Assembly (NCBI GenBank): GCA_023428785.1
Contig: JAEYWU010000078.1
Coordinates: 1-13,142 of the forward strand
Direction: 5' to 3'
DNA length: 13,142 nucleotides
Source: Pseudomonadota bacterium
GTDB lineage: Bacteria; Pseudomonadota; Alphaproteobacteria; Caulobacterales; Caulobacteraceae
The notes under the pieces were generated by a model. The model made no database searches. It was not told the DNA's origin and saw only the letters and a list, made by a program, of their open reading frames with translations. The stretch's first letter is position 1. Every line of letters begins with the position of its first letter. This document shows, one piece after another, positions 5,740 to 11,597 of the stretch. The position numbers and the translations under genes are program-made.

Positions 5740-6681
5740 ATGGATCCGATCCTTTCAATACGCGGCCTGTCCAAGACCTATGCGACAGGCGTCGAGGCGC
5801 TGAAGCCCACCGACCTGGAAATCCGCAAGGGCGAGATTTTCGCACTGTTGGGCCCGAACGGCGCCGGCAAGACCACGCTGATTTCCATCGTGTGCGGCAT
5901 CGTCAACGCATCGGGCGGCGAGGTGATCGCCGATGGCCATGACATCTGGAAGGACTATCGCCAGGCTCGCTCCAAGATCGGCCTGGTGCCGCAGGAGCTG
6001 ACCACAGACGCCTTCGAGAGCGTCTGGGCGACGGTCAGCCTGTCGCGCGGCCTTTTCGGGAAGGCGCCGAACCCGGCGCACATCGAGCGGGTGCTCAAGT
6101 CCCTGTCGCTCTGGGACAAGCGAAAGGACAAGATCATGACGCTCTCGGGCGGCATGAAGCGGCGGGTCCTGATCGCCAAGGCGCTGAGCCACGAGCCGGC
6201 CATCCTGTTCCTCGACGAACCCACCGCCGGCGTCGACGTCGAACTTCGGCGCGACATGTGGAACCTGGTGCGCGAACTGCGCGAGCAGGGCGTCACCATC
6301 ATCCTCACCACCCACTACATCGAGGAGGCCGAGGAGATGGCTGACCGGGTGGGCGTGATTTCGAAGGGCCAGCTGATCCTTGTCGAGGACAAGGACGTGC
6401 TGATGAAGAAGCTGGGCAAAAAGACCCTGACGCTGGTTCTGCAGGAGCCGCTCGAGGCGCTGCCGGACGGTCTGTCCGAATGGCCTCTTCAGTTGAAGGG
6501 CGAGGGGATGGAGATCGAGTACGTCTTCGACTCCACTGCCGAGAGGACCGGGGTGCCGTCGCTGCTGCGCCGATTGTCGGACCTGGGGATCGGCTTCAAG
6601 GACCTGAACACCCGCCAGAGCTCGCTGGAGGACATCTTCGTCGGCCTTGTGCATTCAAAGGACGGGGAGGCGGCCCAATGA
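5740..6681 (+). CDS. ABC transporter ATP-binding protein (YadG-like, ABC-2 exporter)
   Basis: A 313-residue nucleotide-binding subunit of an ABC-2 type exporter. All ATPase motifs are intact: Walker A GPNGAGKTT (38-46), Q-loop Gln85 in GLVPQE, signature LSGGMKRR (135-142), Walker B AILFLDE (154-160), D-loop AGVD (163-166) and switch His192 in LTTHY. The C-terminal extension (about 225-313) ends with SSLEDIFVGLV, a hallmark of the DrrA/CcmA/YadG type of exporter ATPases. Its stop overlaps the start of the permease gene (ATGA at 6678-6681), so translation of the two is coupled and they form one exporter, probably two ATPases with two permeases. The cargo is unknown; relatives export drugs, polysaccharides or lipids. 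The ATG at 5740 has no clear SD. Confidence 0.93.
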   Translation: MDPILSIRGLSKTYATGVEALKPTDLEIRKGEIFALLGPNGAGKTTLISIVCGIVNASGGEVIADGHDIWKDYRQARSKIGLVPQELTTDAFESVWATVSLSRGLFGKAPNPAHIERVLKSLSLWDKRKDKIMTLSGGMKRRVLIAKALSHEPAILFLDEPTAGVDVELRRDMWNLVRELREQGVTIILTTHYIEEAEEMADRVGVISKGQLILVEDKDVLMKKLGKKTLTLVLQEPLEALPDGLSEWPLQLKGEGMEIEYVFDSTAERTGVPSLLRRLSDLGIGFKDLNTRQSSLEDIFVGLVHSKDGEAAQ

Positions 6682-7445
6682 CCTTCAACGGACACGCCGT
6701 CTGGGCGCTCTATCAGTTCGAGATGAACCGGGCCCGCCGCACACTGTGGCAAAGCCTCGTGACGCCGGTGGTGACGACCTCGCTGTATTTCGTCGTCTTC
6801 GGCTCGGCTATCGGAAGCCGGATGAACTCGATCGAGGGCGTGGACTACGGCGCCTTTATCGTGCCGGGCCTGATCATGCTGAGCCTGTTCACCCAGAGCC
6901 TCTTCAACGCCAGCTTTGCGATTTATTTTCCGAAGTTTACCGGCACGATCTACGAGCTGTTATCAGCGCCGGTGTCGCCTTTCGAGGCCGTGCTGGCCTA
7001 TGTCGGGGCGGCGGCCAGCAAGTCGGTGATCCTGGGTCTGGTCATCCTGGGGACGGCGGCGCTGTTCGTGCCGATTCGAATCGACCATCCGCTTCTGATG
7101 CTGGCGTTCCTGTTGCTGACGGCGGTCAGCTTCGCCCTGTTCGGCTTCATTCTGGGCGTCTGGGCCAAGGGGTTCGAGGAGCTGAACGCGGTGCCGATGC
7201 TGATCGTGACGCCGCTGACGTTCCTGGGCGGCGCTTTCTATTCAATCCACATGCTGCCGGAGTTCTGGCGCAACATCAGCCTGTTCAACCCGATCGTCTA
7301 TCTGATCTCGGGCTTCCGCTGGACCTTCTATGGTCAGGGCGATGTGGCGATCGGCGTCAGCCTGGCGGCGATCGGCCTGTTCCTGACGATCTGCCTTGCG
7401 GCGGTGGCCTGGATCTTCAAAACCGGCTACCGGCTGAAGAACTGA
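6678..7445 (+). CDS. ABC-2 type permease (YadH-like)
   Basis: A 255-residue permease matching the ABC2_membrane fold: an amphipathic N-terminal helix (AVWALYQFEMNRARRT, 7-22), then six hydrophobic segments. Family landmarks are the YGAFIVPGLIMLSLF segment, TGTIYELLSAPVSPFE (a cytoplasmic coupling-helix region that contacts the ATPase), and the C-terminal FLGGAFYSIHMLPEFW with NPIVYLISGFRW, as in YadH and nodulation-type exporters. Start chosen at 6678 because ATG overlaps the stop of the ATPase gene by the ATGA arrangement; a longer in-frame extension upstream would lie inside the ATPase gene. Transport substrate is not deducible. The gene ends 64 bp before the stop of the convergent doxX-like gene, with a hairpin between them. 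Confidence 0.92.
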   Translation: MTFNGHAVWALYQFEMNRARRTLWQSLVTPVVTTSLYFVVFGSAIGSRMNSIEGVDYGAFIVPGLIMLSLFTQSLFNASFAIYFPKFTGTIYELLSAPVSPFEAVLAYVGAAASKSVILGLVILGTAALFVPIRIDHPLLMLAFLLLTAVSFALFGFILGVWAKGFEELNAVPMLIVTPLTFLGGAFYSIHMLPEFWRNISLFNPIVYLISGFRWTFYGQGDVAIGVSLAAIGLFLTICLAAVAWIFKTGYRLKN

Positions 7446-7454
7446 CCGGTCGCG

Positions 7455-7483
7455 AAAACGGCGGCTCCCGCAAGAGCCGCCGT
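7455..7483. terminator. Terminator hairpin between convergent genes
   Basis: A perfect 10-bp stem (7458-7467 with 7474-7483, ACGGCGGCTC against GAGCCGCCGT) has a 6-nt loop. On the minus strand it is followed by TTTT (7455-7458), so it looks like an intrinsic terminator for the doxX-like gene; on the plus strand the T-tract is missing, though the hairpin may still protect the 3' end of the ABC transcript. Confidence 0.75.
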
Positions 7484-7509
7484 CATCGACGTCAGTTGAG
7501 GATCGCGCC

Positions 7510-7908
7510 TCAGGCCTTCTTGCGGACGATGGCGTCCAGACTCCACGGGCCTGCGCCGGCGAAGGCCAGATAGAGGAAGACGAAGCAGTAGAGGGCGATC
7601 GTCTCCCCACCATTGAGGATCGGGAAGAAGCCCTGCGCCGCGTGGGCGTAGAAGTAGCCGACCGCACAGAAGCCGGCGGCCAGGAAGGCCACGGGCCGGG
7701 TGAACAGGCCCAGGACCAGCAGGACGCCGAAGATCAGCTCCAGCGGGCCCGACAGGCCAGCGATGGAGAAGCCCGGCGGCGGAACGCCGTCGACGGCGGG
7801 AAATCCGAGAACCTTGGCCGTGCCGTGCTGGAGGAACAGCAGGCCGGAGACGATGCGAAGCAGGCTGAGAACCTGCGGCGTGCGTTGGGTGAGGCCGGTG
7901 ATGGCCAT
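7510..7908 (-). CDS. DoxX family membrane protein
   Basis: A 132-residue inner-membrane protein with four predicted helices. It fits DoxX: a first helix LSLLRIVSGLLFLQHGTAKVLGFP (residues 14-37) with the R-x-x-x-G-x-x-F-x-x-H-G-x-x-K pattern, then GPLELIFGVLLVLGLFTRPVAF and a third helix AAGFCAVGYFYAHAAQGFFP, followed by N-G-G-E. DoxX proteins were named for thiosulfate:quinone oxidoreductase subunits in Acidianus; most bacterial members are uncharacterised, with some linked to redox or sulfur stress. I chose the ATG at 7908 because AAGGGGG lies 6 nt upstream; an in-frame extension to 7938 lacks support. It follows the ligase gene by 85 bp containing several inverted repeats. Confidence 0.88.
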   Translation of the reverse strand: MAITGLTQRTPQVLSLLRIVSGLLFLQHGTAKVLGFPAVDGVPPPGFSIAGLSGPLELIFGVLLVLGLFTRPVAFLAAGFCAVGYFYAHAAQGFFPILNGGETIALYCFVFLYLAFAGAGPWSLDAIVRKKA

Positions 7909-7946
7909 GGGTAGCCCCCTTGGATTACGACCGCCCATCGCGGCCT

Positions 7947-7972
7947 ACTGTAACAGTGGTGGTTACGGGTAA
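7947..7972. promoter_or_regulatory. Nested inverted repeats upstream of doxX (operator candidate)
   Basis: Three overlapping dyads lie in 26 bp: ACTGT-A-ACAGT (7947-7957), GTAAC-7 nt-GTTAC (7950-7954 with 7962-7966) and TTAC-GG-GTAA (7963-7966 with 7969-7972). They are 39 bp upstream of the doxX-like start codon and just after the ligase gene. The size and half-site repeats resemble a repressor operator, for instance of TetR-like dimers, but no regulator gene is in the window. Confidence 0.35.
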
Positions 7973-7993
7973 GCTTTGCAAGGGCTGGACGGA

Positions 7994-9550
7994 TCAGGCC
8001 GCCTTGGTCTCCAGGTCCGCCATCTTCTGCAGGGTGACATAGTCGGTCTTGCCGGTGCCCAGAACCGGGACCTCGGCGACACGCATGATCTTCTTGGGCA
8101 CCGCCAGTTCAGGCGCGCCGTGCGAGCGGGCCCATTCGCTGAGACGCGTGACGTCGGCTTCGCGGCTGTCGGTGATGAGCACCAGGCGTTCGCCCTTGCG
8201 GGAATCCGGCACTGCCACGACGGCGTGATGGTTGTTAGGCCAGACGGCGGAGGCGAGGCCCTCGACGGCGGTGAGGCTGACCATCTCGCCGCCGATCTTG
8301 GCGAAGCGCTTCACCCGGCCGAGGATGGTGCAATAGCCCTCGGCGTCGATGCTGACGATATCGCCGGTGTCGTGCCAGCCGCCTTCGAGCGGCTCGATCG
8401 TCTCGGGATCCTCCGGAGAGAGGTAGCCGTCCATCACATTGGGACCGCGCAGGAACAGGCGGCCGCCTTCCTCGATGCCGGGGACGGGCTCCACGCGCCA
8501 TTCCATGCCGGGCAGCATCTGGCCGACGGTGCCCGGGTGGTTGCGGTCGGGGTGGTTCACGGCGACCACCGGCGCGGCCTCGGTGGCGCCGTAGCCCTCC
8601 AGAAGCTTCAGCCCGTGGAATCGGGTGTTGAACAGGTGATGGGTCTCGTCGCGCACGCGCTCGGCGCCGGCGACCACAAACTGCAGGCTCTCAAAGTCGT
8701 CAGGCCCGGCAAGGCGCGCCCACTGGTTCAGGAAGGTGTCCGTCGCAAACAGGATAGCGGGACGGACATCGGGCAGCAGTTCGACGATCTGCTTGGCGTG
8801 TAGCGGGGAGGGGTACTGGAAGGCCCGCATGCCCTCCAGCAGCGGCAACAGGACCCCACCGGTCAGGCCCAGGCAGTGGAAGGTCGGCATCGGGTTGAAC
8901 ATCACCCAGTCCGGGTCCAGGGCGATGTGCTGGGCGACCTGCCGGCAGTTGGCGATCAGGTTGGACTGGGAGAGGACGACACCCTTGGGCGCGCCGAAGC
9001 TGCCCGAGGTGAACAGGATCACGCCCGGCGACGACGGATCGCTCTTGGCGCGGAACTGCTTGGGGAACATGCCGGCCATCAGGCCATAGACCTTGTCGGC
9101 CAGGCCGATGGTCTTGCGCACGTCGTCCAGCCAGATGACCTCGGCCTCAGTCTCGATGGCGTCGATCAGATCCTCCAGCTTGGCCTGGTTCACGAACCGC
9201 TTGGCCGACAGGACCTTGCTGACGCCGGCCGCCTTGAGGGCCGCCTTCACATTGCGGACGCCGGAGGTGAAGTTGAGCATGACCGGCACCCGGCCATGGC
9301 CGAGCAGGCCGTAGTAGGTGACCACAACGCCGGAACTGGTCGGCAGCAGAACGCCCACGCGTTCGCCGGGCGCGGTCATGGCGGCGATCTTGGCCCCAAG
9401 GACGAGCGATGCGCGGATGACGCCGGTGTAGGTGAGGGGATTGCGGTCCTGATCCTCAAGGATGACCTTGTCGCCGTACTTCTCGCGGGCCGCGATCAGG
9501 GCGTCGAAGATGGTCTCGCTACCGGCGGCGTAGTTCAGCGGTTCGCGCAA
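7994..9550 (-). CDS. AMP-forming acyl-CoA/acyl-ACP ligase, Aas C-terminal-domain-like
   Basis: A 518-residue ANL-superfamily enzyme that activates a carboxylic acid as acyl-AMP and passes it to CoA or ACP. Motifs: A3 LFTSGSFGAPKG (179-190), A5 GYGATE (319-324), A7 GWHDTGD (391-397), hinge GRVKRFAKIGGE (411-422) and catalytic A10 Lys501 in LGTGKTDY. The N-terminal segment GRVPVMLNFTSG (86-97) and KRFVNQAKLEDLI (117-129), and the IWLDDVR stretch, strongly recall the acyl-ACP synthetase half of Aas, the 2-acylglycerophosphoethanolamine acyltransferase. The acyltransferase half of Aas is absent. The start is TTG at 9548-9550, supported by GGAGGA with a 5-nt spacer and no better ATG nearby. It probably activates fatty acids for lipid repair or scavenging; the chain length is unknown. 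Confidence 0.9.
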   Translation of the reverse strand: MREPLNYAAGSETIFDALIAAREKYGDKVILEDQDRNPLTYTGVIRASLVLGAKIAAMTAPGERVGVLLPTSSGVVVTYYGLLGHGRVPVMLNFTSGVRNVKAALKAAGVSKVLSAKRFVNQAKLEDLIDAIETEAEVIWLDDVRKTIGLADKVYGLMAGMFPKQFRAKSDPSSPGVILFTSGSFGAPKGVVLSQSNLIANCRQVAQHIALDPDWVMFNPMPTFHCLGLTGGVLLPLLEGMRAFQYPSPLHAKQIVELLPDVRPAILFATDTFLNQWARLAGPDDFESLQFVVAGAERVRDETHHLFNTRFHGLKLLEGYGATEAAPVVAVNHPDRNHPGTVGQMLPGMEWRVEPVPGIEEGGRLFLRGPNVMDGYLSPEDPETIEPLEGGWHDTGDIVSIDAEGYCTILGRVKRFAKIGGEMVSLTAVEGLASAVWPNNHHAVVAVPDSRKGERLVLITDSREADVTRLSEWARSHGAPELAVPKKIMRVAEVPVLGTGKTDYVTLQKMADLETKAA

Positions 9551-9554
9551 GCAG

Positions 9555-9560
9555 TCCTCC
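9555..9560 (-). promoter_or_regulatory. Ribosome binding site fixing the TTG start of the ligase
   Basis: GGAGGA on the minus strand, with a 4-5 nt spacer before TTG at 9548-9550. It is the strongest SD in this part of the window and makes the non-ATG start credible. Confidence 0.75.
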
Positions 9561-9573
9561 AGAGACGGCTCAG

Positions 9574-9620
9574 GCCGCCTTCGTTCTTGGGTCCGAGAAA
9601 CTAGGGCCGACGAAGGCGGT
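9574..9620 (-). promoter_or_regulatory. Long hairpin in the leader of the ligase gene
   Basis: CCGCCTTCG at 9575-9583 pairs with CGAAGGCGG at 9611-9619 (9 bp, extended by a G-T wobble at 9574/9620); a short inner TTCT/AGAA pair at 9584-9587 and 9596-9599 is possible. It ends 14 nt before the Shine-Dalgarno sequence. No T-tract follows on either strand, so it is not a typical terminator. It may be an RNA element or an operator. Confidence 0.4.
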
Positions 9621-9676
9621 TGAAAAGATGGCTTACGTAGCGTGAGCGATCCGCAATCGTCGAAGTTCCACTGCCG

Positions 9677-10036
9677 TCAGCAGGGAAAGCGCTCGGCCAT
9701 CCACTCGCGCATGGCCTGGGTGACGCTGATGTGGCGGCGCGACGGCGGGATGCTGTTGAGGCGGGCCATGAGGTCGTCGGCCGACATCGACATCCGCTGG
9801 CCCTCGGGCGGACAGAAGGCCGGTGTACGCCCGGCGGCGAGCGCGGCCTGGCGTTCGTCGCGCAGGGTTTCGAATGATCCGCGGACCTCGCCCATCAGGC
9901 GGCGGGTATCGGACCTCAGGAGCGCCGTCGGATTGCGCGGAATGTCCTCGGCCTCGGCCAGGAACTCGGACACCGGCATGGCCTGGGCCACGGCGGGCGC
10001 CAGGGCGAGGCAGACAGCGAGCAGAACGCGTTTCAT
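9677..10036 (-). CDS. Small secreted protein, Rap1a/Tai-like
   Basis: A 119-residue protein with a Sec signal peptide (MKRVLLAVCLALAPAVAQA, cleavage after A19), so it is periplasmic. The mature part is helical. Two cysteines, Cys75 in AFCPPEG and the terminal Cys119 in ERFPC, flank the segment SADDLMARLNSIPPSRRHISVTQAMREWMAERFPC (given here from residue 85, in two halves: 85-101 and 102-119). This matches the pattern of Rap1a/Tai proteins, whose founding members protect Serratia from type VI effectors and in which a disulfide joins the two Cys; in most alphaproteobacteria such proteins are orphan and of unknown role. The ATG at 10036 has GGAGGG with a 6-nt spacer; the longer open frame upstream runs through the terminator and rplI and is spurious. 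No toxin gene is nearby. Confidence 0.7.
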   Translation of the reverse strand: MKRVLLAVCLALAPAVAQAMPVSEFLAEAEDIPRNPTALLRSDTRRLMGEVRGSFETLRDERQAALAAGRTPAFCPPEGQRMSMSADDLMARLNSIPPSRRHISVTQAMREWMAERFPC

Positions 10037-10100
10037 GGACTTCCCTCCGACACCTCGATGTGGCGGGGCGATGATGGCGCATCCGTGGCGAGTAGAAACG

Positions 10101-10133
10101 AAAAAAGGGCGCGCCCGGAGGACGCGCCCTTTT
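10101..10133 (-). terminator. Rho-independent terminator of the rpsF-rpsR-rplI operon
   Basis: An 11-bp perfect stem pairs 10103-10113 with 10123-10133 (AAAAGGGCGCG against CGCGCCCTTTT) around a 9-nt loop; on the minus strand six T follow (10101-10106). It starts 25 bp after the rplI stop codon. The A-rich flank gives it four T on the plus strand too, but no plus-strand gene reads into it. Confidence 0.92.
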
Positions 10134-10157
10134 CGATCAGGCGTCGGTGGTGAGGGA

Positions 10158-10742
10158 TCAGCCCTCTTCGCCGACAAACTCCTGCTGGCCTGCGCCGCCC
10201 TCGATGAGGTCGGCTTGCTGTTCGGCGGCAGCTTCACGCTCCTCGGCGAACTGGCTGGCGATGACGTCTTCGCCGCGGGCCTGACGCTCGGCTTCGTCTT
10301 GCGAACGAGCGACGTTGATCTTGACCGTGATGGCCACTTCGGCGTGCAGGCGGACCTGCACGTCGTGGACGCCGAGGGTCTTGATCGGGTTGTTGAGCAC
10401 GACCTGCGAGCGCTCGACCTTACCGCCTTCAGCCTGTATGGCGTCAGAGACGTCGCGAGCGGTGACCGAACCGTACAGCTGACCGGATTCACCGGCCTGA
10501 CGGATCAGGACGTAGGACTGACCGTCCAGCTTGTCGCCGGAGCTGGCCGCCTCGGCGCGGGCCTTTTCGTTACGGGCCTCGATCTGGGCGCGCTGGGCTT
10601 CGAACACCTTCAGGTTGGAGGTGGTCGCACGCAGGGCTTTTTCTCGCGGCAGGAGGAAGTTGCGGGCGAAGCCGTCCTTGACAGTGACGACGTCGCCGAT
10701 GGCGCCGAGGTTTTCGACGCGTTCGAGCAGAACGACCTTCAT
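10158..10742 (-). CDS. rplI: 50S ribosomal protein bL9
   Basis: A 194-residue bL9, which binds domain V of 23S rRNA at the base of the L1 stalk and reaches out from the 50S subunit. The N-terminal domain is typical: MKVVLLERVENLGAIGDVVTVK then the G-F-A-R-N-F-L-L-P signature (24-32). A long charged linker helix (about 42-72) follows, then the C-terminal rRNA-binding domain with GQLYGSVTARDV (87-98). The core ends near residue 147, as in the 149-residue E. coli protein; about 47 further residues are acidic and Glu/Ala/Gln-rich and probably form an extra helix or disordered tail. Only 1 bp separates its start from the rpsR stop codon, so translation is coupled to rpsR. Confidence 0.97.
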   Translation of the reverse strand: MKVVLLERVENLGAIGDVVTVKDGFARNFLLPREKALRATTSNLKVFEAQRAQIEARNEKARAEAASSGDKLDGQSYVLIRQAGESGQLYGSVTARDVSDAIQAEGGKVERSQVVLNNPIKTLGVHDVQVRLHAEVAITVKINVARSQDEAERQARGEDVIASQFAEEREAAAEQQADLIEGGAGQQEFVGEEG

Positions 10743-10743
10743 C

Positions 10744-11016
10744 TTACTTCACCACGTAAGGCAGGAGGGCCAGGAAGCGGGCGCGCTTGATGGCCTGGGC
10801 CAGTTCGCGTTGCTTCTTCTGGCTGACGGCCGTGATCCGCGAGGGGACGATCTTGCCGCGCTCGGAGATGTAGCGCTGCAGGAGCTTGACGTCCTTGTAG
10901 TCGATCTTCGGAGCTTCAGCGCCGGAGAACGGGCAGACCTTGCGGCGGCGGTTGAACGGACGGCGAGCCGGCGAATTGCCGACCGGGGCGCCCGGAGTGG
11001 GGGTCACATCAGTCAT
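10744..11016 (-). CDS. rpsR: 30S ribosomal protein bS18
   Basis: A 90-residue bS18, partner of bS6 on the 30S platform near the mRNA exit. The conserved core is intact: RRPFNRRRKVCPFS (18-31), IDYKDVKLLQRYISERGKI (38-56), and SRITAVSQKKQRELAQAIKRARFLALLPY (59-87, read as two helices). The N-terminal 15 residues are a Pro/Thr-rich extension. One Cys remains of the zinc-type set, so it is the metal-free form. AGGA lies 4 nt before the ATG. It lies 11 bp after rpsF and its stop is 1 bp from rplI. Confidence 0.97.
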   Translation of the reverse strand: MTDVTPTPGAPVGNSPARRPFNRRRKVCPFSGAEAPKIDYKDVKLLQRYISERGKIVPSRITAVSQKKQRELAQAIKRARFLALLPYVVK

Positions 11017-11027
11017 CTGTTCCTGCC

Positions 11028-11411
11028 TTAAGCCAGTTCGTCGTAGCCGGTGCGCGGACCGCGTTCACGCTCGCGTTCACGCTCGCGCTCGCGACGGGCC
11101 AGGATCGGGGAGAGTTCGAGGTCGAGCTCTTCCACGCGGATGGTCATGTAGCGCAGCACGTCTTCGTTGAGGGACAGCTGGCGCTCCATTTCCTTGACCG
11201 CATCCGCCGGGGCGTCGATGGCCAAGAGAGAGTAGTGACCCTTGCGGTTCTTCTTGATCCGGTAGGTCAGGTTGCGAAGACCCCAGTACTCGATCTTGGC
11301 GACGGAGCCGCCGCGTTCTTCGATGAGGGCCTTGAGTTGGTCATTCAGGGCTTCAGCCTGTTGCGCCGAGATATCCTGGCGCGAAATGACCACGTGCTCG
11401 TAAAGAGCCAT
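11028..11411 (-). CDS. rpsF: 30S ribosomal protein bS6
   Basis: A 127-residue bS6, which dimerises with bS18 and binds helix 22/23 of 16S rRNA. The ferredoxin-like fold is seen in MALYEHVVISRQDIS (1-15), KIEYWGLRNLTYRIKKNRKG (39-58, with the family signature W-G-x-R-x-L-x-Y-x-I-K-K), the strand HYSLLAIDAP and the C-terminal strand VLRYMTIRV (85-93). After the conserved core comes an unusual tail of alternating Arg-Glu (R107 to R117) and a final GPRTGYDELA. In E. coli the S6 C-terminus carries Glu residues added by RimK; here the charged tail is encoded. First gene of the operon, with GGGAG 9 nt before the ATG. Confidence 0.97.
   Translation of the reverse strand: MALYEHVVISRQDISAQQAEALNDQLKALIEERGGSVAKIEYWGLRNLTYRIKKNRKGHYSLLAIDAPADAVKEMERQLSLNEDVLRYMTIRVEELDLELSPILARRERERERERERGPRTGYDELA
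11061..11092 (-). repeat. rpsF: Short tandem repeat coding the Arg-Glu tail of bS6
   Basis: Two perfect 12-base copies, GCGTTCACGCTC at 11061-11072 and 11073-11084 (plus-strand reading), followed by a degenerate part copy GCGCTCGC. In the gene's own frame the repeat encodes four residues per unit, giving the alternating Arg-Glu run. The repeat is in-frame, so slippage changes tail length without a frameshift. Confidence 0.7.
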
Positions 11412-11550
11412 GGGCGGTTGCTCCCGATGCGGACGACGGCGTCAGGGGCGGCGGAAGACCGCGATCCCAACGATGGCTCCCGAGGCGGCGGCGAGGGACG
11501 ATTTCCCCAACCCTTTTGAACTCCGCTCCGGGACCGGCGTCCTGGAAAGG
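11412..11550 (-). promoter_or_regulatory. Long 5' leader of the rpsF operon, possible S6:S18 autoregulatory element
   Basis: Between the candidate start of transcription (about 11549) and the rpsF ATG lie about 138 nt with no gene. Read as RNA they can form a stem in which GAUCGCGG (11459-11466) pairs with CCGCAUC (11426-11432) leaving one bulged C, just before the SD GGGAG. An S6:S18 complex is known to repress its own mRNA in many bacteria through such leaders, but I cannot confirm the specific S6:S18 recognition bases by eye. Confidence 0.3.
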
Positions 11551-11555
11551 CGCGG

Positions 11556-11584
11556 GCTATAAGGGAAAAGGGATTGGAAGGCAA
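11556..11584 (-). promoter_or_regulatory. Candidate promoter of the rpsF operon
   Basis: On the minus strand, TTGCCT (11579-11584) and TATAGC (11556-11561) are separated by exactly 17 nt, 4 of 6 to each consensus hexamer. It lies 14 bp past the hydrolase stop, in the right place to start the ribosomal operon independently of clpP. Confidence 0.55.
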
Positions 11585-11597
11585 GGCGCGGGCAGCC

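Noticed and set aside
5755..6654. 299-residue minus-strand frame opposite the ABC ATPase
   Set aside because: Mirror of the ATPase codons; no recognisable motif, while the plus strand has every ABC motif.
8876..9604. 242-residue plus-strand frame opposite the ligase
   Set aside because: Antisense shadow, rich in Gly, His and Asp; the minus strand shows all ANL motifs.
10037..10492. Upstream extension of the Rap1a-like frame to an ATG at 10492
   Set aside because: It runs antiparallel in frame through the operon terminator and into rplI; its residues are Ser/Arg/Pro-rich shadow translation, while the ATG at 10036 has a signal peptide and a good SD.
9642..10790. 382-residue plus-strand frame across the Rap1a-like gene, terminator and rplI
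   Set aside because: It spans two real genes on the other strand and an intrinsic terminator; composition is that of a shadow.
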